Positions 54,321 to 64,000 of a DNA stretch of 64,000 bases are shown here, piece by piece. The stretch is from Colwellia psychrerythraea (GTDB taxonomy: Bacteria > Pseudomonadota > Gammaproteobacteria > Enterobacterales > Alteromonadaceae): contig NZ_JQED01000003.1 of NCBI RefSeq assembly GCF_000764225.1, positions 1-64,000 of the forward strand, given 5' to 3'. Position 1 is the first letter of the stretch; each line of letters opens with the position of its first letter. Made by a program: the position numbers and the translations under genes. Under the pieces are notes generated by a model. It was given only the letters and a program-made list of their open reading frames with translations, did no database searches and was not told where the DNA came from.

Positions 54321-54629
54321 ATGGCTGCGCGTGCCTTAGTCTTTGATATTTGGCAAGATATTGTCCGTTATAGTGTTACTTATATCTTGCTGTTATTTGT
54401 CGTGTTGTCTGCATTTTCTGTTATTTATTACAGCCATGTTAATCGACAGACAACCAGTGAACTTGAAATTCTATTATCGCAAAAAGATGAGTTAAATATT
54501 GAATGGCGCAATTTATTATTAGAGCAAAGTAGTTTGGCAGAACATAGTGCAATTGAGAGTAAAGCGAAAAATCTATTGGATATGAAGCGCCCGAATGGGA
54601 ATTCAGAAGTAATTGTTACTTTAGAATAA
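54321..54629 (+). CDS. ftsL: Cell division protein FtsL
   Basis: A 102-residue bitopic membrane protein. One transmembrane helix (about 17-36, YILLLFVVLSAFSVIYY) is followed by a periplasmic leucine-zipper-like coiled coil (about 40-85). It binds FtsB and FtsQ at the divisome. Its length and position between rsmH and ftsI are standard. Confidence 0.93.
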   Translation: MAARALVFDIWQDIVRYSVTYILLLFVVLSAFSVIYYSHVNRQTTSELEILLSQKDELNIEWRNLLLEQSSLAEHSAIESKAKNLLDMKRPNGNSEVIVTLE

Positions 54630-54743
54630 GAAAGTTAGCGATGTTACTTTTTAGCAAAAAAAGTTTGTGATCCAGAAAAGATAGAAAATTTTACTCAAAT
54701 TTGAGTCAGACAATAGTGAAACAATAATATAAATGAGAACGGT
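54630..54743. promoter_or_regulatory. Spacer between ftsL and ftsI with a 14-bp palindrome
   Basis: A perfect palindrome ACTCAAATTTGAGT lies at 54693-54706 in a 114-bp gap, while most later genes in the cluster overlap or nearly touch. It could hold a regulator site or an internal promoter; no -35/-10 pair was convincing. Confidence 0.3.
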
Positions 54744-56522
54744 GTGAATAAAAAATCAGCCAAAAACAATAACCCACTAAATACCGCGCCATGGCGTTAT
54801 TATTTAGTGCTGGCTTTTGTTGCGCTTATTTATATTAGTTTGATGGCTCGAGCCGCTTATATTCAAATTATTGAACCGGAAATGCTCAAAAAACAAGGCG
54901 ACTTACGTTCTTTACGCGTTGCTTCTAATACGGTTCAACGTGGTTCAATTGTTGATCGAAATGGCGCCGAACTTGCCATTAGTGTCCCTGTTGAAACTGT
55001 CTGGGCTGATCCTAAAATCATTATGGACAATAATGCCATTTCTATGACTAAACACTGGCAAGCGCTCGCGGACGTTCTTGACCAAGATATAAATAAACTT
55101 ATCGCACGTGTCGTTAAAAACCCGCGTAAACGTTTTATTTATTTAGAGCGTAAAATTTCGCCAGCCATGGCCAGTTACATCAAAGAGCTAAAAATTCCAG
55201 GAATACATTTACGTAAAGAGTCAAAGCGTTTCTATCCTACTGGCGAAATCAGTGCCCACCTTATTGGTTTTACTAATGTTGATGATAAAGGTATTGAAGG
55301 TATTGAACGCATGTATGATGAGTTACTCACAGGGACAGGTGGTGCTAAACGCTTTAGAAAAGATGCCAAAGGACGAAAAATTGAAATTATTTCTGTTGAA
55401 GAGCCAGAGCAAGCGCAAGATATAACGTTAAGCATCGATCAACGTATTCAAGCTATTGCTTATAAAGAACTAAAAGGCGCTGTGCAGGCTTTTAAGGCAA
55501 CTTCTGGTTCGGTAGTGGTTGCCGATATTCACACTGGCGAGATATTGGCAATGACCAATAGTCCATCGTACAATCCGAATAACCGTCGAAATACAGCAAT
55601 TCATCGCTTTAGAAATCGTGCTATCACGGATATCTATGAGCCAGGCTCTACCATGAAACCTCTCACGGCGTTAACAGCATTAGAATTTGGCTCAGCTAAA
55701 GCTGACTCTATCATTAATACGAGCCCCGGCTGGATGCGCTTAGGTGGGCGTCGAGTGAGTGATCCAATTAATCGAGGTAAATTGTCGATTGAAGATATCC
55801 TTGTTACTTCGTCAAACATGGGAACCACTAAATTAGCGCTATCAGTGCCCAAAGACTATTTGTTGAATAAGTTTTTTGATGCTGGGTTTGCTGATGATAC
55901 TGGCACTAACTTAGTCGGTGAAAGTGCTGGCATGATGCATGATAGAAGTCGTTGGTCTAAATTTGAATTAGCAACACTATCTTGGGGAGCGGGACTCGCC
56001 ATTACACCCGTGCAATTAACGCGTTTTTATATGGCACTTGCCAATGGCGGAATAAAACGTCGATTAAGTATTGTTAAAACCACAGATAAAACTACTGATT
56101 CAGAAGATCAAGAAAGAATTTTTTCTGCGAAAAGTAGCCTCGCAGTAACTCATATGCTCGAAGCTGTTGTTGATGAACACGTACCGAAAGCAAAAATTGA
56201 TGGCTATCGTGTTGGAGGGAAAACGGGAACGTCGATTAAAGCCGTTGCTGGTGGTTATGGTAATGATTATGTTGCACTATTTGCCGGAGTCGCCCCCATT
56301 TCTAATCCTGAAGTTGTTGTTGTTGTGGTTATTAATGAACCAAGTGGTGATCTTTATCATGGGGGCGAAGTCGCAGCTCCTGTCTTTTCCCGAGTGATGA
56401 AAGGTGCTTTACGAGTACTTAATGTCGCACCAGATGCACAAAGATCACGCACAGCTAGTAAGCATATTAAACTGACTCATCCAGAGCAAAAATTAGCAGA
56501 ATTAGGAGAGCATAATGTCTAA
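54744..56522 (+). CDS. ftsI: Peptidoglycan transpeptidase FtsI (PBP3)
   Basis: A 592-residue class B penicillin-binding protein. An N-terminal membrane anchor (about 15-35) is followed by the non-catalytic module and a transpeptidase domain with the SxxK serine in EPGSTMKP, the SSN motif (VTSSNMGTTKLA) and the KTGT motif near the C-terminus. It crosslinks septal peptidoglycan with FtsW. The start is GTG at 54744; only a weak RBS is visible. The 3' end overlaps murE by 8 bp. Confidence 0.96.
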   Translation: MNKKSAKNNNPLNTAPWRYYLVLAFVALIYISLMARAAYIQIIEPEMLKKQGDLRSLRVASNTVQRGSIVDRNGAELAISVPVETVWADPKIIMDNNAISMTKHWQALADVLDQDINKLIARVVKNPRKRFIYLERKISPAMASYIKELKIPGIHLRKESKRFYPTGEISAHLIGFTNVDDKGIEGIERMYDELLTGTGGAKRFRKDAKGRKIEIISVEEPEQAQDITLSIDQRIQAIAYKELKGAVQAFKATSGSVVVADIHTGEILAMTNSPSYNPNNRRNTAIHRFRNRAITDIYEPGSTMKPLTALTALEFGSAKADSIINTSPGWMRLGGRRVSDPINRGKLSIEDILVTSSNMGTTKLALSVPKDYLLNKFFDAGFADDTGTNLVGESAGMMHDRSRWSKFELATLSWGAGLAITPVQLTRFYMALANGGIKRRLSIVKTTDKTTDSEDQERIFSAKSSLAVTHMLEAVVDEHVPKAKIDGYRVGGKTGTSIKAVAGGYGNDYVALFAGVAPISNPEVVVVVVINEPSGDLYHGGEVAAPVFSRVMKGALRVLNVAPDAQRSRTASKHIKLTHPEQKLAELGEHNV

Positions 56523-58122
56523 ACCTGCTACACAATACATAGCCGCTTGTTTAGCTCAATATTCCATTACTGTCCCGAACTCTATTGATTTAAGTAGCTT
56601 TTATGGTGATATTCATAACGATAGTCGCGCTGTTGTTAAAGGTGATATTTTCTGCGCCATTATTGGCCACGATCAAGACGGTCGCCAATATATTGAGCAA
56701 GCAATACTAAAGGGGGCTAAATTAGTGATTGCTGAGTGTGAGGATATTAACGAACATGGTGATGTTACTTTTACGCCAAGTGACAATAAGATAGCAATTA
56801 TTAAGTTCTATCAACTTAACCAACATTTATTTTCTCTAACAAAAAGTTATTATCAAGCGCCGCAAAATAATATGACCTTAGTGGGTATTACCGGTACTAA
56901 TGGTAAGACGACTACTAGCCAGCTATTAGCCCAGATGCTTAGTGCTTATGATAAGCCCTGTGCTGTTATTGGGACCAATGGTGCAGGCCCTTTACAAGAT
57001 TTACAGCCGATAGAAAATACTACGCCTGGTGCGTGTGAGCTACACCAATTATTCAACCGTTTTAATGACGAGCACTCTGTTCATGGCAAGTTTAGCTATG
57101 TAACTATGGAAGTATCTTCTCATGCTTTATCACAAAAACGCGTGCAAGCAGACTTATTTGATATAGCAGTCTTTACTAATTTAAGCCGAGATCATCTTGA
57201 TTACCACGGTTCTATGGCAAGTTATGGTGAGGCAAAAAAACAAATTTTTACTGCTGAGAGTCATCAAGTTGCGGTAGTTAATTATGATGATGAGCAAGCA
57301 CAAACATGGCTAGAAAATTGGCCTGAGCAACAAACTCTTTGGCTGTATAGCCGCGAACAAAATATTACCACTCATAAGCAGTTTGTTATGGCTGAAAATA
57401 TTAACCACCACAGCCAGGGTGTATCTTTTAGACTCACTAGCCATTTAGGCAATATTGAAATTACTAGTCCATTGTTGGGCGACTTTAATATTGATAATTT
57501 ATTAGCGGCTATCAGTGTACTGCTTATTCAAGGTGTACCATTAAGTGAACTGCCAGATTTAGTAGCCCAAGTGAATGCTGTTGCAGGGCGCATGGAGGCT
57601 ACTAGTGCTAAAAATTTGGCGACAGCTGTCGTCGATTATGCTCATACCCCTGATGCGTTGGATAAAGCCTTAAAAGCTTGCCGTCAACATTGCTCTGGTG
57701 AGCTTTATGTTGTTTTTGGTTGTGGCGGTGACAGAGATAAAGGCAAAAGACCTTTAATGGCGAAAGCTGCGGAGAAGTATGCCGATTATTTGGTTGTCAC
57801 CAATGATAACCCCCGTAGTGAAGATGCTCAGTTAATCGCCAATGATATTGTCGATGGTTTTGCTAATCCAGATGCAGAGAAAATAACTATTATTTTAGAA
57901 AGAGAACAAGCGGTATTGAACACCCTAAAGAAAGCAAAGTTTGGCGATATCGTCTTGTTGGCAGGTAAAGGCCACGAAGATTATGTCATTGTTGCAAAAC
58001 ATGATGAACAGGGCGCAATCATTGGCACTCAAAAATTAGCTTATAACGAACGTTTAGTCGTGCAGAGTTTTTATCAAAAGCATGCCGACATAGCTACATT
58101 ATCAAATGAGGCAAATTTATGA
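56515..58122 (+). CDS. murE: UDP-MurNAc-tripeptide synthetase MurE
   Basis: A 535-residue Mur ligase that adds meso-DAP to UDP-MurNAc-L-Ala-D-Glu in the cytoplasm. The ATP loop is GITGTNGKTTT, and the DNPRSE motif marks meso-DAP rather than lysine specificity. It overlaps ftsI upstream and murF by 4 bp downstream. The final residues are slightly longer than in E. coli (about 495). Confidence 0.96.
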   Translation: MSKPATQYIAACLAQYSITVPNSIDLSSFYGDIHNDSRAVVKGDIFCAIIGHDQDGRQYIEQAILKGAKLVIAECEDINEHGDVTFTPSDNKIAIIKFYQLNQHLFSLTKSYYQAPQNNMTLVGITGTNGKTTTSQLLAQMLSAYDKPCAVIGTNGAGPLQDLQPIENTTPGACELHQLFNRFNDEHSVHGKFSYVTMEVSSHALSQKRVQADLFDIAVFTNLSRDHLDYHGSMASYGEAKKQIFTAESHQVAVVNYDDEQAQTWLENWPEQQTLWLYSREQNITTHKQFVMAENINHHSQGVSFRLTSHLGNIEITSPLLGDFNIDNLLAAISVLLIQGVPLSELPDLVAQVNAVAGRMEATSAKNLATAVVDYAHTPDALDKALKACRQHCSGELYVVFGCGGDRDKGKRPLMAKAAEKYADYLVVTNDNPRSEDAQLIANDIVDGFANPDAEKITIILEREQAVLNTLKKAKFGDIVLLAGKGHEDYVIVAKHDEQGAIIGTQKLAYNERLVVQSFYQKHADIATLSNEANL

Positions 58123-59660
58123 TTACGATCTCACTGACTATGTTAGCTAGCGTGACTGATGGTGAACTTCTAATACCTGAACAAAAAGCTGAGTTAATTC
58201 CGGATGTTTTTACTATTAATCAGTTGGTTACTGATAGTCGGGCTATCGAAGAACATTCTGATAAAGATATAGCATTTTTAGCGCTCAAAGGACCTAGCTT
58301 TGATGGCCACCGTTTTGCTCAGCAAGTTATCGAGCAGGGCTGTCAATTACTCATTGTTGATCATCAATTGGAGGCAGTAAAAAATGTCGTGCAATTAGTT
58401 GTCAATGATACGCGTATTGCTTTAGGTCAAATAGCCGCCTTTGTAAAAAATGAAGTCTCTCCTAAAACGGTAGGTATTACTGGTAGTAGTGGTAAAACTA
58501 CCGTGAAAGAAATGGTTGCGGCTATTTTGTCTCGATTAGGTAATGTATTAGCAACCAATGGTAATTTTAATAACGACATTGGCGTACCTTTAACATTACT
58601 TCGCTTAGAGCATAGCCATGACTTTGCAGTGATTGAAATGGGCGCTAATCATATGGGGGAGATTGCCTATACCACTGCGTTAACTCAGCCAGATGTCGCC
58701 GTCATAAATAATATTGCAGCAGCACACCTTGAGGGGTTTGGCGATTTATGTGGCGTAGCTAGGGCAAAAGGGGAAATATTCTCTGGTCTTGGCGAAAATG
58801 GTGTTGCCCTTTATAACCAAGACACTAAGTATACTAGTAAATGGCAATGGCGCTTAACGGACAAAACGGTCCATACCTTCTCTTGTGTTAATAAAGCTGA
58901 TTGTTATAGCGAAAATGTCAACTTAGACAAGAATGGTTGCGCAACTTTTACTTTACACACCCAGCAAGGTCATTGTGATGTCACATTACCCGTACCAGGC
59001 AAGCATAATGTGTGTAATGCGGTTGCTTCAGCTGCAATTGCGATAGAGTTTGGTGCTAGCCTTGAAGGTATCCAGTTAGGTTTAGCGCAAATGAAACCGG
59101 TAAAAGGTCGATTGAACTTACATCACTTTGAAAATAAGCAAACAGGCTGCAGTATAAAGCTTATTGATGATAGCTATAACGCTAACCTTGAATCAGCCAA
59201 AGCGGCAGCACAATTATTATCAAATTATCCAGGTAAGCAATTACTTATTCTAGGTGATATGGGCGAATTAGGCAGTGAAGCACGCAGCTATCATCAAGAG
59301 GTTGGTATATTTGCTAAGCGCTTGAAGTTAAATAGCCTATTGTCGTTAGGGGTGCTAAGCCAAGCGGCCAGTGATGCTTTCGCCAAAGACAATGATAACG
59401 ATGAGCATAGTCAACATTTTAATCAAAGAACTGAGTTATTAACTCATTTATTTACCTTATTGAATAAGCAATTATCTGTTGGCCAGCAAGATATTGCTAT
59501 TTTAGTTAAAGGCTCTAGAAGTGCACATATGGAGCATGTAGTGAAAGAAATTCTTGAATGGTTCGAACAAATGAATGTTCAGAAAGATATCAATAATGAC
59601 CTAAGAACTAGCACAGAAAATATTGCTAGTGATGATCAAAGTAAAGAAGGTATGGCTTAA
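58119..59660 (+). CDS. murF: UDP-MurNAc-tripeptide D-alanyl-D-alanine ligase MurF
   Basis: A 513-residue Mur ligase that attaches D-Ala-D-Ala to the UDP-MurNAc-tripeptide. The ATP-binding loop [14 protein letters not shown], the [13 protein letters not shown] segment and ILGDMGELG are diagnostic. The start overlaps the murE end by 4 bp (ATGA type). The C-terminus has a polar tail of about 25 residues. It shares one base with mraY. Confidence 0.96.
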   Translation: MITISLTMLASVTDGELLIPEQKAELIPDVFTINQLVTDSRAIEEHSDKDIAFLALKGPSFDGHRFAQQVIEQGCQLLIVDHQLEAVKNVVQLVVNDTRIALGQIAAFVKNEVSPKTVGITGSSGKTTVKEMVAAILSRLGNVLATNGNFNNDIGVPLTLLRLEHSHDFAVIEMGANHMGEIAYTTALTQPDVAVINNIAAAHLEGFGDLCGVARAKGEIFSGLGENGVALYNQDTKYTSKWQWRLTDKTVHTFSCVNKADCYSENVNLDKNGCATFTLHTQQGHCDVTLPVPGKHNVCNAVASAAIAIEFGASLEGIQLGLAQMKPVKGRLNLHHFENKQTGCSIKLIDDSYNANLESAKAAAQLLSNYPGKQLLILGDMGELGSEARSYHQEVGIFAKRLKLNSLLSLGVLSQAASDAFAKDNDNDEHSQHFNQRTELLTHLFTLLNKQLSVGQQDIAILVKGSRSAHMEHVVKEILEWFEQMNVQKDINNDLRTSTENIASDDQSKEGMA

Positions 59661-60742
59661 TGTTATTGTGGTTAGGTGAGTATTTAACTCAATTTTATTC
59701 TGCGTTTAATGTTTTTTCTTATTTAACATTTCGCGCCATTATTAGCACGCTAACCGCGCTGTTTATCTCATTATATTTTGGTCCTAAACTTATTCGTTAT
59801 TTGCAAAAAATGCAGATTGGTCAAACGGTAAGAGATGATGGCCCTGAAAGTCATTTATCTAAATCAGGTACACCAACTATGGGAGGGCTGTTAATACTCG
59901 CTTCCATTGTTTTCAGTGTTTTATTATGGGCAGACCTAAGTAATATTTATGTTTGGGTGGTGTTATTTGTCATTGTGAGCTTTGGTGTTATAGGCTTCGT
60001 GGATGATTATCGCAAGGTTATACGTAAAGACTCTAACGGTTTAATTGCTCGCTGGAAATATTTTTGGCAAACCATTATTGGTTTAAGCACTGCTATATTT
60101 TTGTATTATATTGCGCAAAGCCCAACAGAAACGGCACTATTAGTACCTTTTGTGAAAGAGTTATTACCGCAGTTAGGTATTTTTTATGTAGTGATGAGTT
60201 ATTTTGTTATTGTTGGCACTTCAAATGCCGTTAACTTAACGGATGGCCTTGATGGTCTTGCTATTGTACCTACCATAATGGTTGCCAGTGCTTTTGCCTT
60301 ATTTGCCTATGTTACAGGTAATGTAAACTTTTCTAGTTATTTGAATATTCCACATATTGCTTTAACCAGTGAATTAGTTGTTGTTTGCACTGCAATCGTT
60401 GGTGCGGGGTTAGGTTTCCTGTGGTTTAACACGTATCCAGCACAAGTCTTTATGGGAGATGTAGGCTCTCTTGCATTAGGTGCGGCACTTGGCGTTATTG
60501 CGATACTTGTTCGCCAAGAGTTAGTTTTATTCATTATGGGCGGTGTCTTCGTTATGGAAACCGTTTCGGTTATTTTACAGGTTGGCTCATATAAAATGCG
60601 TGGTCAGCGTATTTTCCGTATGGCGCCAATTCATCACCATTACGAATTAAAAGGTTGGCCAGAGCCGCGAGTTATTGTGCGCTTTTGGATTATTTCATTG
60701 ATATTAGTACTGATTGGTTTAGCGACCTTGAAGCTACGTTAA
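59660..60742 (+). CDS. mraY: Phospho-MurNAc-pentapeptide translocase MraY
   Basis: A 360-residue inner-membrane enzyme with about ten helices. It makes lipid I from UDP-MurNAc-pentapeptide and undecaprenyl phosphate. Characteristic motifs are GTPTMGG, the acidic [19 protein letters not shown] and [13 protein letters not shown]. The ATG overlaps the murF stop by one base. Confidence 0.97.
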   Translation: MLLWLGEYLTQFYSAFNVFSYLTFRAIISTLTALFISLYFGPKLIRYLQKMQIGQTVRDDGPESHLSKSGTPTMGGLLILASIVFSVLLWADLSNIYVWVVLFVIVSFGVIGFVDDYRKVIRKDSNGLIARWKYFWQTIIGLSTAIFLYYIAQSPTETALLVPFVKELLPQLGIFYVVMSYFVIVGTSNAVNLTDGLDGLAIVPTIMVASAFALFAYVTGNVNFSSYLNIPHIALTSELVVVCTAIVGAGLGFLWFNTYPAQVFMGDVGSLALGAALGVIAILVRQELVLFIMGGVFVMETVSVILQVGSYKMRGQRIFRMAPIHHHYELKGWPEPRVIVRFWIISLILVLIGLATLKLR

Positions 60743-60793
60743 TAGCGTTTATAGAAAGAACGTTAAGAAAAATAGGATATATTTAAATAAGTT

Positions 60794-62209
60794 ATGACTT
60801 GGTTAGCAGCGTTTAAAGATAAGAATATTGTCGTGCTAGGAGCAGGAATGACAGGTTTGTCATGCCTTCGTTTTTTGCATGCGCAAGGTTTGTCTTTTGC
60901 TGTTAATGATTCGCGTTCTATGCCATTTTCAAGTACCGAAATACAAGGGCAATACGAGCATGATTATCCCAAGGCCAATTTTGTTTTTGGCCAATGGCAT
61001 CAAAGTTTAATTGCTAATGCTGATATTATTATTACCAGCCCTGGTATTGATTTAGTCGGTGAAGGTATAACGGCACTCATTTCAAAAAACTGCTTAGTTA
61101 TAGGTGATGTGGAGTTATTTTGTCTCGTCAACAATAGTCTTAGTGTCCCGATTAAAATGCTGGCAGTCACCGGTTCAAACGGTAAATCTACTGTTGTGTC
61201 GTTGTTAGCATATTTAGCTAAAGTGATTGGCGTTAACGCTTCATTGGCAGGAAATATTGGCGAGCCCATACTTGATTTACTTCAACGAGAAAATGCAGGC
61301 ACTTCCCAGCATGCAAATCAGCCAGAAATTATCATTGTTGAACTTTCTAGTTTCCAATTAGAAACCCTATCTAGCATGCAAGCTATTGCCGCTAGTGTGC
61401 TTAACCTTAGTGATGACCACCTCGATAGGCATAAAACATTAGCCAATTATCAGGCGATCAAGCAAAGTATTTATCCACAAGCAAAAATGGCTGTGGTGAG
61501 CAGAGAAGATCAAGCGTCGAACACCTTAGTTCCCGCTCAAGAAACCATTACTTTTGGTTTAGATAAGCCAAGTCAAGGCCACTTCGGTCTGAATAGTATT
61601 GAAAATAAACAAATTTTGATGTTTGGTGAGCAAGCAATTATTTCTCTCGATGAATTACCACTTGCCGGAATGCATAATGCGCTGAATTATATGGCTGCTT
61701 TAGCGCTAGGTTACTGCGCTGGTTGGTCATTATCGGCTATGACAGCTAATCTTGCTGGGTTTAGTGGCTTAGCTCATCGTTGCCAACGCGTGAGTAGCGA
61801 AGATGATATTCAATGGATAAATGATTCTAAAGCAACAAATATTGGGGCAACCCTTGCCGCTATTTCAGGATTAGCGCCAACACTTTTGGCTCAAGGTAAG
61901 TTAATTCTAATTGCAGGTGGCGACGGCAAAGGGGCTGATTTTAGTACGCTAACAACAATATTAAATTGTGATGTCAATCAATTAATTACGTTAGGCAAAG
62001 ATGGCAGTGCAATTGCTGAATTAGTCAGTGATGCAATACAAGTAAATACTCTGAATGAGGCAGTAGAGCAAGCAAAGAAAATTGCACAGCCTGGAGATAT
62101 GGTCTTACTGTCACCAGCTTGCGCGAGCATTGATATGTTTAAAAACTATCAAGAACGCGGGGAGCAATTTATTAATGCGGTTCAAGCTAAGGAGGGTTCA
62201 TGTCATTAG
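60794..62209 (+). CDS. murD: UDP-MurNAc-L-alanine D-glutamate ligase MurD
   Basis: A 471-residue cytoplasmic Mur ligase. It has an N-terminal Rossmann-like domain (VVLGAGMTGLSC), the ATP loop AVTGSNGKSTVVSLL, and the central WINDSKATNIGAT. It adds D-Glu to UDP-MurNAc-L-Ala. It lies 51 bp after mraY and overlaps ftsW by 10 bp. Confidence 0.95.
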   Translation: MTWLAAFKDKNIVVLGAGMTGLSCLRFLHAQGLSFAVNDSRSMPFSSTEIQGQYEHDYPKANFVFGQWHQSLIANADIIITSPGIDLVGEGITALISKNCLVIGDVELFCLVNNSLSVPIKMLAVTGSNGKSTVVSLLAYLAKVIGVNASLAGNIGEPILDLLQRENAGTSQHANQPEIIIVELSSFQLETLSSMQAIAASVLNLSDDHLDRHKTLANYQAIKQSIYPQAKMAVVSREDQASNTLVPAQETITFGLDKPSQGHFGLNSIENKQILMFGEQAIISLDELPLAGMHNALNYMAALALGYCAGWSLSAMTANLAGFSGLAHRCQRVSSEDDIQWINDSKATNIGATLAAISGLAPTLLAQGKLILIAGGDGKGADFSTLTTILNCDVNQLITLGKDGSAIAELVSDAIQVNTLNEAVEQAKKIAQPGDMVLLSPACASIDMFKNYQERGEQFINAVQAKEGSCH

Positions 62210-63513
62210 AGAAAACCATGACCTTAGCGAGAACTGTGTCATTAGAAACGACTCAAGCGATATCAAAGACGTTATCACAAGTACCTGTACCGCCATTACC
62301 TGAATGGATTAATCGATTTATGGCGGGGTCAAATCAATATGGTGCAAGTGCCTTTGATCGCAGTTTCATCGTGTTAGGGTTAACCATGTATATGGTTGGA
62401 CTCGTCATGGTTGCATCTTCCTCAATTCCAGTAGCTGAACGCCTTTTTAATAACCCCTTTCATTTTGTAATTCGCCACGGTATCTATATTGGCTTGAGCC
62501 TTGCTATCGCGAGTGTTGCTTTACAAATTCCTATGTCTTGGTGGCATAAAAATAGTAGCTACTTATTAGGCTTTGCCATTGTATTGCTAGTTACTGTCTT
62601 GTTGATAGGGCGTTCAGTAAATGGTTCAACACGTTGGATAGTACTTGGCCCAATTACGGTTCAAGCAGCGGAGCCTGCTAAATTATTTTTCTTTTGTTAT
62701 TTATCCGCCTATTTAGTTCGTCGACGTGAACAAGTCATGGAAAACCTAAAAGGTTTTATTAAACCCTTGATTGTCTTTGGCGTAATGGCGGCATTGTTGT
62801 TATTACAGCCTGATTTAGGCACGGTCATCGTGATGTTTGTTACTACATTTGGTTTACTATTTTTAGCTGGGGCTAAGTTATGGCAATTTATTGCCATGGC
62901 TTTAGTGGGGGCTACATCACTGGGAATGCTGGCTTATTTTGAACCCTATCGCTGGCGGCGGGTGACTAGCTTTTTAGACCCATGGCAAGATCCATTTGGA
63001 AGTGGCTATCAACTCACTCAATCATTAATGGCATATGGTCGTGGTGATCTATTAGGTCAAGGATTAGGGAATAGCATACAGAAATTGGAGTATCTACCTG
63101 AAGCGCATACCGATTTTGTAATGGCTGTTTTGGCTGAAGAGTTTGGTTTTGTTGGTATCAGTGTTGTGCTGATATTGAGTATGATTTTAGTCTACAAAGC
63201 ACTTATTTTAGGACGTTATGCCTTAGCTAAAGAAAAATATTTTGAAGGTTTTTTAGCATACTCCATTGGTATTTGGATGTGTTTTCAAGCCGCGGTAAAT
63301 ATTGGTGCAAGTGCAGGTATTGTACCGACTAAAGGATTAACCATGCCATTGATTAGTTATGGTGGTAGTTCTATGATCGTGATGACTTTAGCACTGGTTA
63401 TATTAATACGTATTGACCATGAAATACGCTTACAGAGTATTCAAGCAACTAGCTCAAAAAGGCCAAGTAAAAGAGAAGCTAAGAGCAAAGTTAAGCAAGA
63501 TGGTGACAAATAA
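62200..63513 (+). CDS. ftsW: Septal peptidoglycan polymerase FtsW
   Basis: A 437-residue SEDS-family glycosyltransferase with about ten membrane helices. The typical loop is [21 protein letters not shown], with GGSSM near the end and [19 protein letters not shown] in the large periplasmic loop. It polymerises septal glycan with FtsI. An N-terminal cytoplasmic stretch of about 50 residues precedes the first helix. The stop overlaps the murG start by one base. Confidence 0.95.
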   Translation: MSLEKTMTLARTVSLETTQAISKTLSQVPVPPLPEWINRFMAGSNQYGASAFDRSFIVLGLTMYMVGLVMVASSSIPVAERLFNNPFHFVIRHGIYIGLSLAIASVALQIPMSWWHKNSSYLLGFAIVLLVTVLLIGRSVNGSTRWIVLGPITVQAAEPAKLFFFCYLSAYLVRRREQVMENLKGFIKPLIVFGVMAALLLLQPDLGTVIVMFVTTFGLLFLAGAKLWQFIAMALVGATSLGMLAYFEPYRWRRVTSFLDPWQDPFGSGYQLTQSLMAYGRGDLLGQGLGNSIQKLEYLPEAHTDFVMAVLAEEFGFVGISVVLILSMILVYKALILGRYALAKEKYFEGFLAYSIGIWMCFQAAVNIGASAGIVPTKGLTMPLISYGGSSMIVMTLALVILIRIDHEIRLQSIQATSSKRPSKREAKSKVKQDGDK

Positions 63514-64000
63514 TGAGTGTTAATCATAATAATAAAGGGGTAGCAAAAACCTTGTTAGTTATGGCTGGTGGTACTGGTGGGCATATTTTCCCAGGCATTG
63601 CGGTTGCCGATGAACTTAAGGCCCTAGGGTGGACAATTCATTGGTTAGGCACTGCCGATCGAATGGAAGCACACATTGTGCCTAAGCATGGTTATGATAT
63701 TTCCTTTATTAATATAAGTGGTCTGCGTGGTAAGAATATATTAGCAACACTTGTTATGCCCTTTAAATTGTTACGCTCTTTGTTTCAAGCAAGGCGGGTC
63801 ATTAAAGTGGTGAAACCAGATGTTGTATTAGGGATGGGAGGCTATGCTAGCGCACCGGGTGGCTTGGCGGCGTGGTTAAGTAATATCCCACTCATTGTTC
63901 ATGAGCAAAATGCTGCTGCAGGTTTAAGTAATCGATTATTAGCGCGCATTGCCAATAAAATTTGTTGTGCTTTTCCTAATGCTTTTAACAGCGAGATTGA
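63513..64000 (+). CDS. murG: MurG, lipid II synthase (partial, 3' end beyond window)
   Basis: The first 162 codons of the UDP-GlcNAc:undecaprenyl-PP-MurNAc-pentapeptide GlcNAc transferase, which makes lipid II on the inner face of the inner membrane. The donor/acceptor loop [18 protein letters not shown] and [12 protein letters not shown] are all present. It starts at the TAATG junction with ftsW and is cut by the window end, not broken. Confidence 0.95.
   Translation, partial: MSVNHNNKGVAKTLLVMAGGTGGHIFPGIAVADELKALGWTIHWLGTADRMEAHIVPKHGYDISFINISGLRGKNILATLVMPFKLLRSLFQARRVIKVVKPDVVLGMGGYASAPGGLAAWLSNIPLIVHEQNAAAGLSNRLLARIANKICCAFPNAFNSEI

Overview
The window is an AT-rich, gene-dense chromosomal segment of a marine gammaproteobacterium, most likely Alteromonadales and Colwellia-like. 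This is inferred from the ArcA/HptA pair, the canonical dcw cell-division cluster, the GltBD, RsmC and FolE2 sequence types, a zinc TonB receptor and a DMSP catabolic cluster. I saw no tRNA, rRNA or CRISPR array.

Left edge (1-2100): a stand-alone reverse transcriptase of the bacterial unknown-group/defence type on the minus strand. It sits behind a compact, structured, untranslated leader with its own promoter, and the leader ends in a GNRA-capped terminator-like hairpin a few bases before the RBS. Its 3' end runs into 23-bp tandem repeats that look like the end of an insertion sequence. This RT plus ncRNA unit is the best candidate for an undescribed system in the window. Next to it (2111-4539) is a BlaI/BlaR1-like repressor and membrane-protease pair. 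Three near-identical 14-bp operators tie it to a divergent gene for a small exported TonB-C-like protein, and that domain is also fused to the BlaR1 homologue.

4962-16815: a porin, then a DMSP (dimethylsulfoniopropionate) cluster: dddD (CoA-transferase/lyase), dddR (LysR regulator), and divergent dddT (BCCT importer), dddB (Fe alcohol dehydrogenase) and dddC (CoA-acylating semialdehyde dehydrogenase). An MFS protein follows a terminator. Together these would import DMSP, release DMS, and take the C3 unit through 3-hydroxypropionate and malonate semialdehyde to acetyl-CoA.

16943-28464: gltB-gltD (glutamate synthase) with a candidate leader peptide, folE2, an ArcB-type free Hpt protein convergent with arcA, a sensor kinase, and rsmC. 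28500-32361: a hairpin-rich non-coding stretch, then a DapD-like / LysA-like / M14 deacylase gene set that looks like a parallel DAP-type pathway. 32492-37033: a TraF-family outer-membrane barrel, a Zur box, a small CxxC exported protein and a His-rich ZnuD-like receptor. 37281-52473: a CvfB-like RNA-binding protein, an RND efflux pair, a Bax-like glucosaminidase, a TPR hybrid histidine kinase with a coiled-coil partner, a DyP peroxidase, a secreted transglutaminase-like protein and a large acyl-CoA dehydrogenase.

52713-64000: the dcw cluster mraZ-rsmH-ftsL-ftsI-murE-murF-mraY-murD-ftsW-murG (murG is cut by the window end), with an MraZ box array in its promoter.
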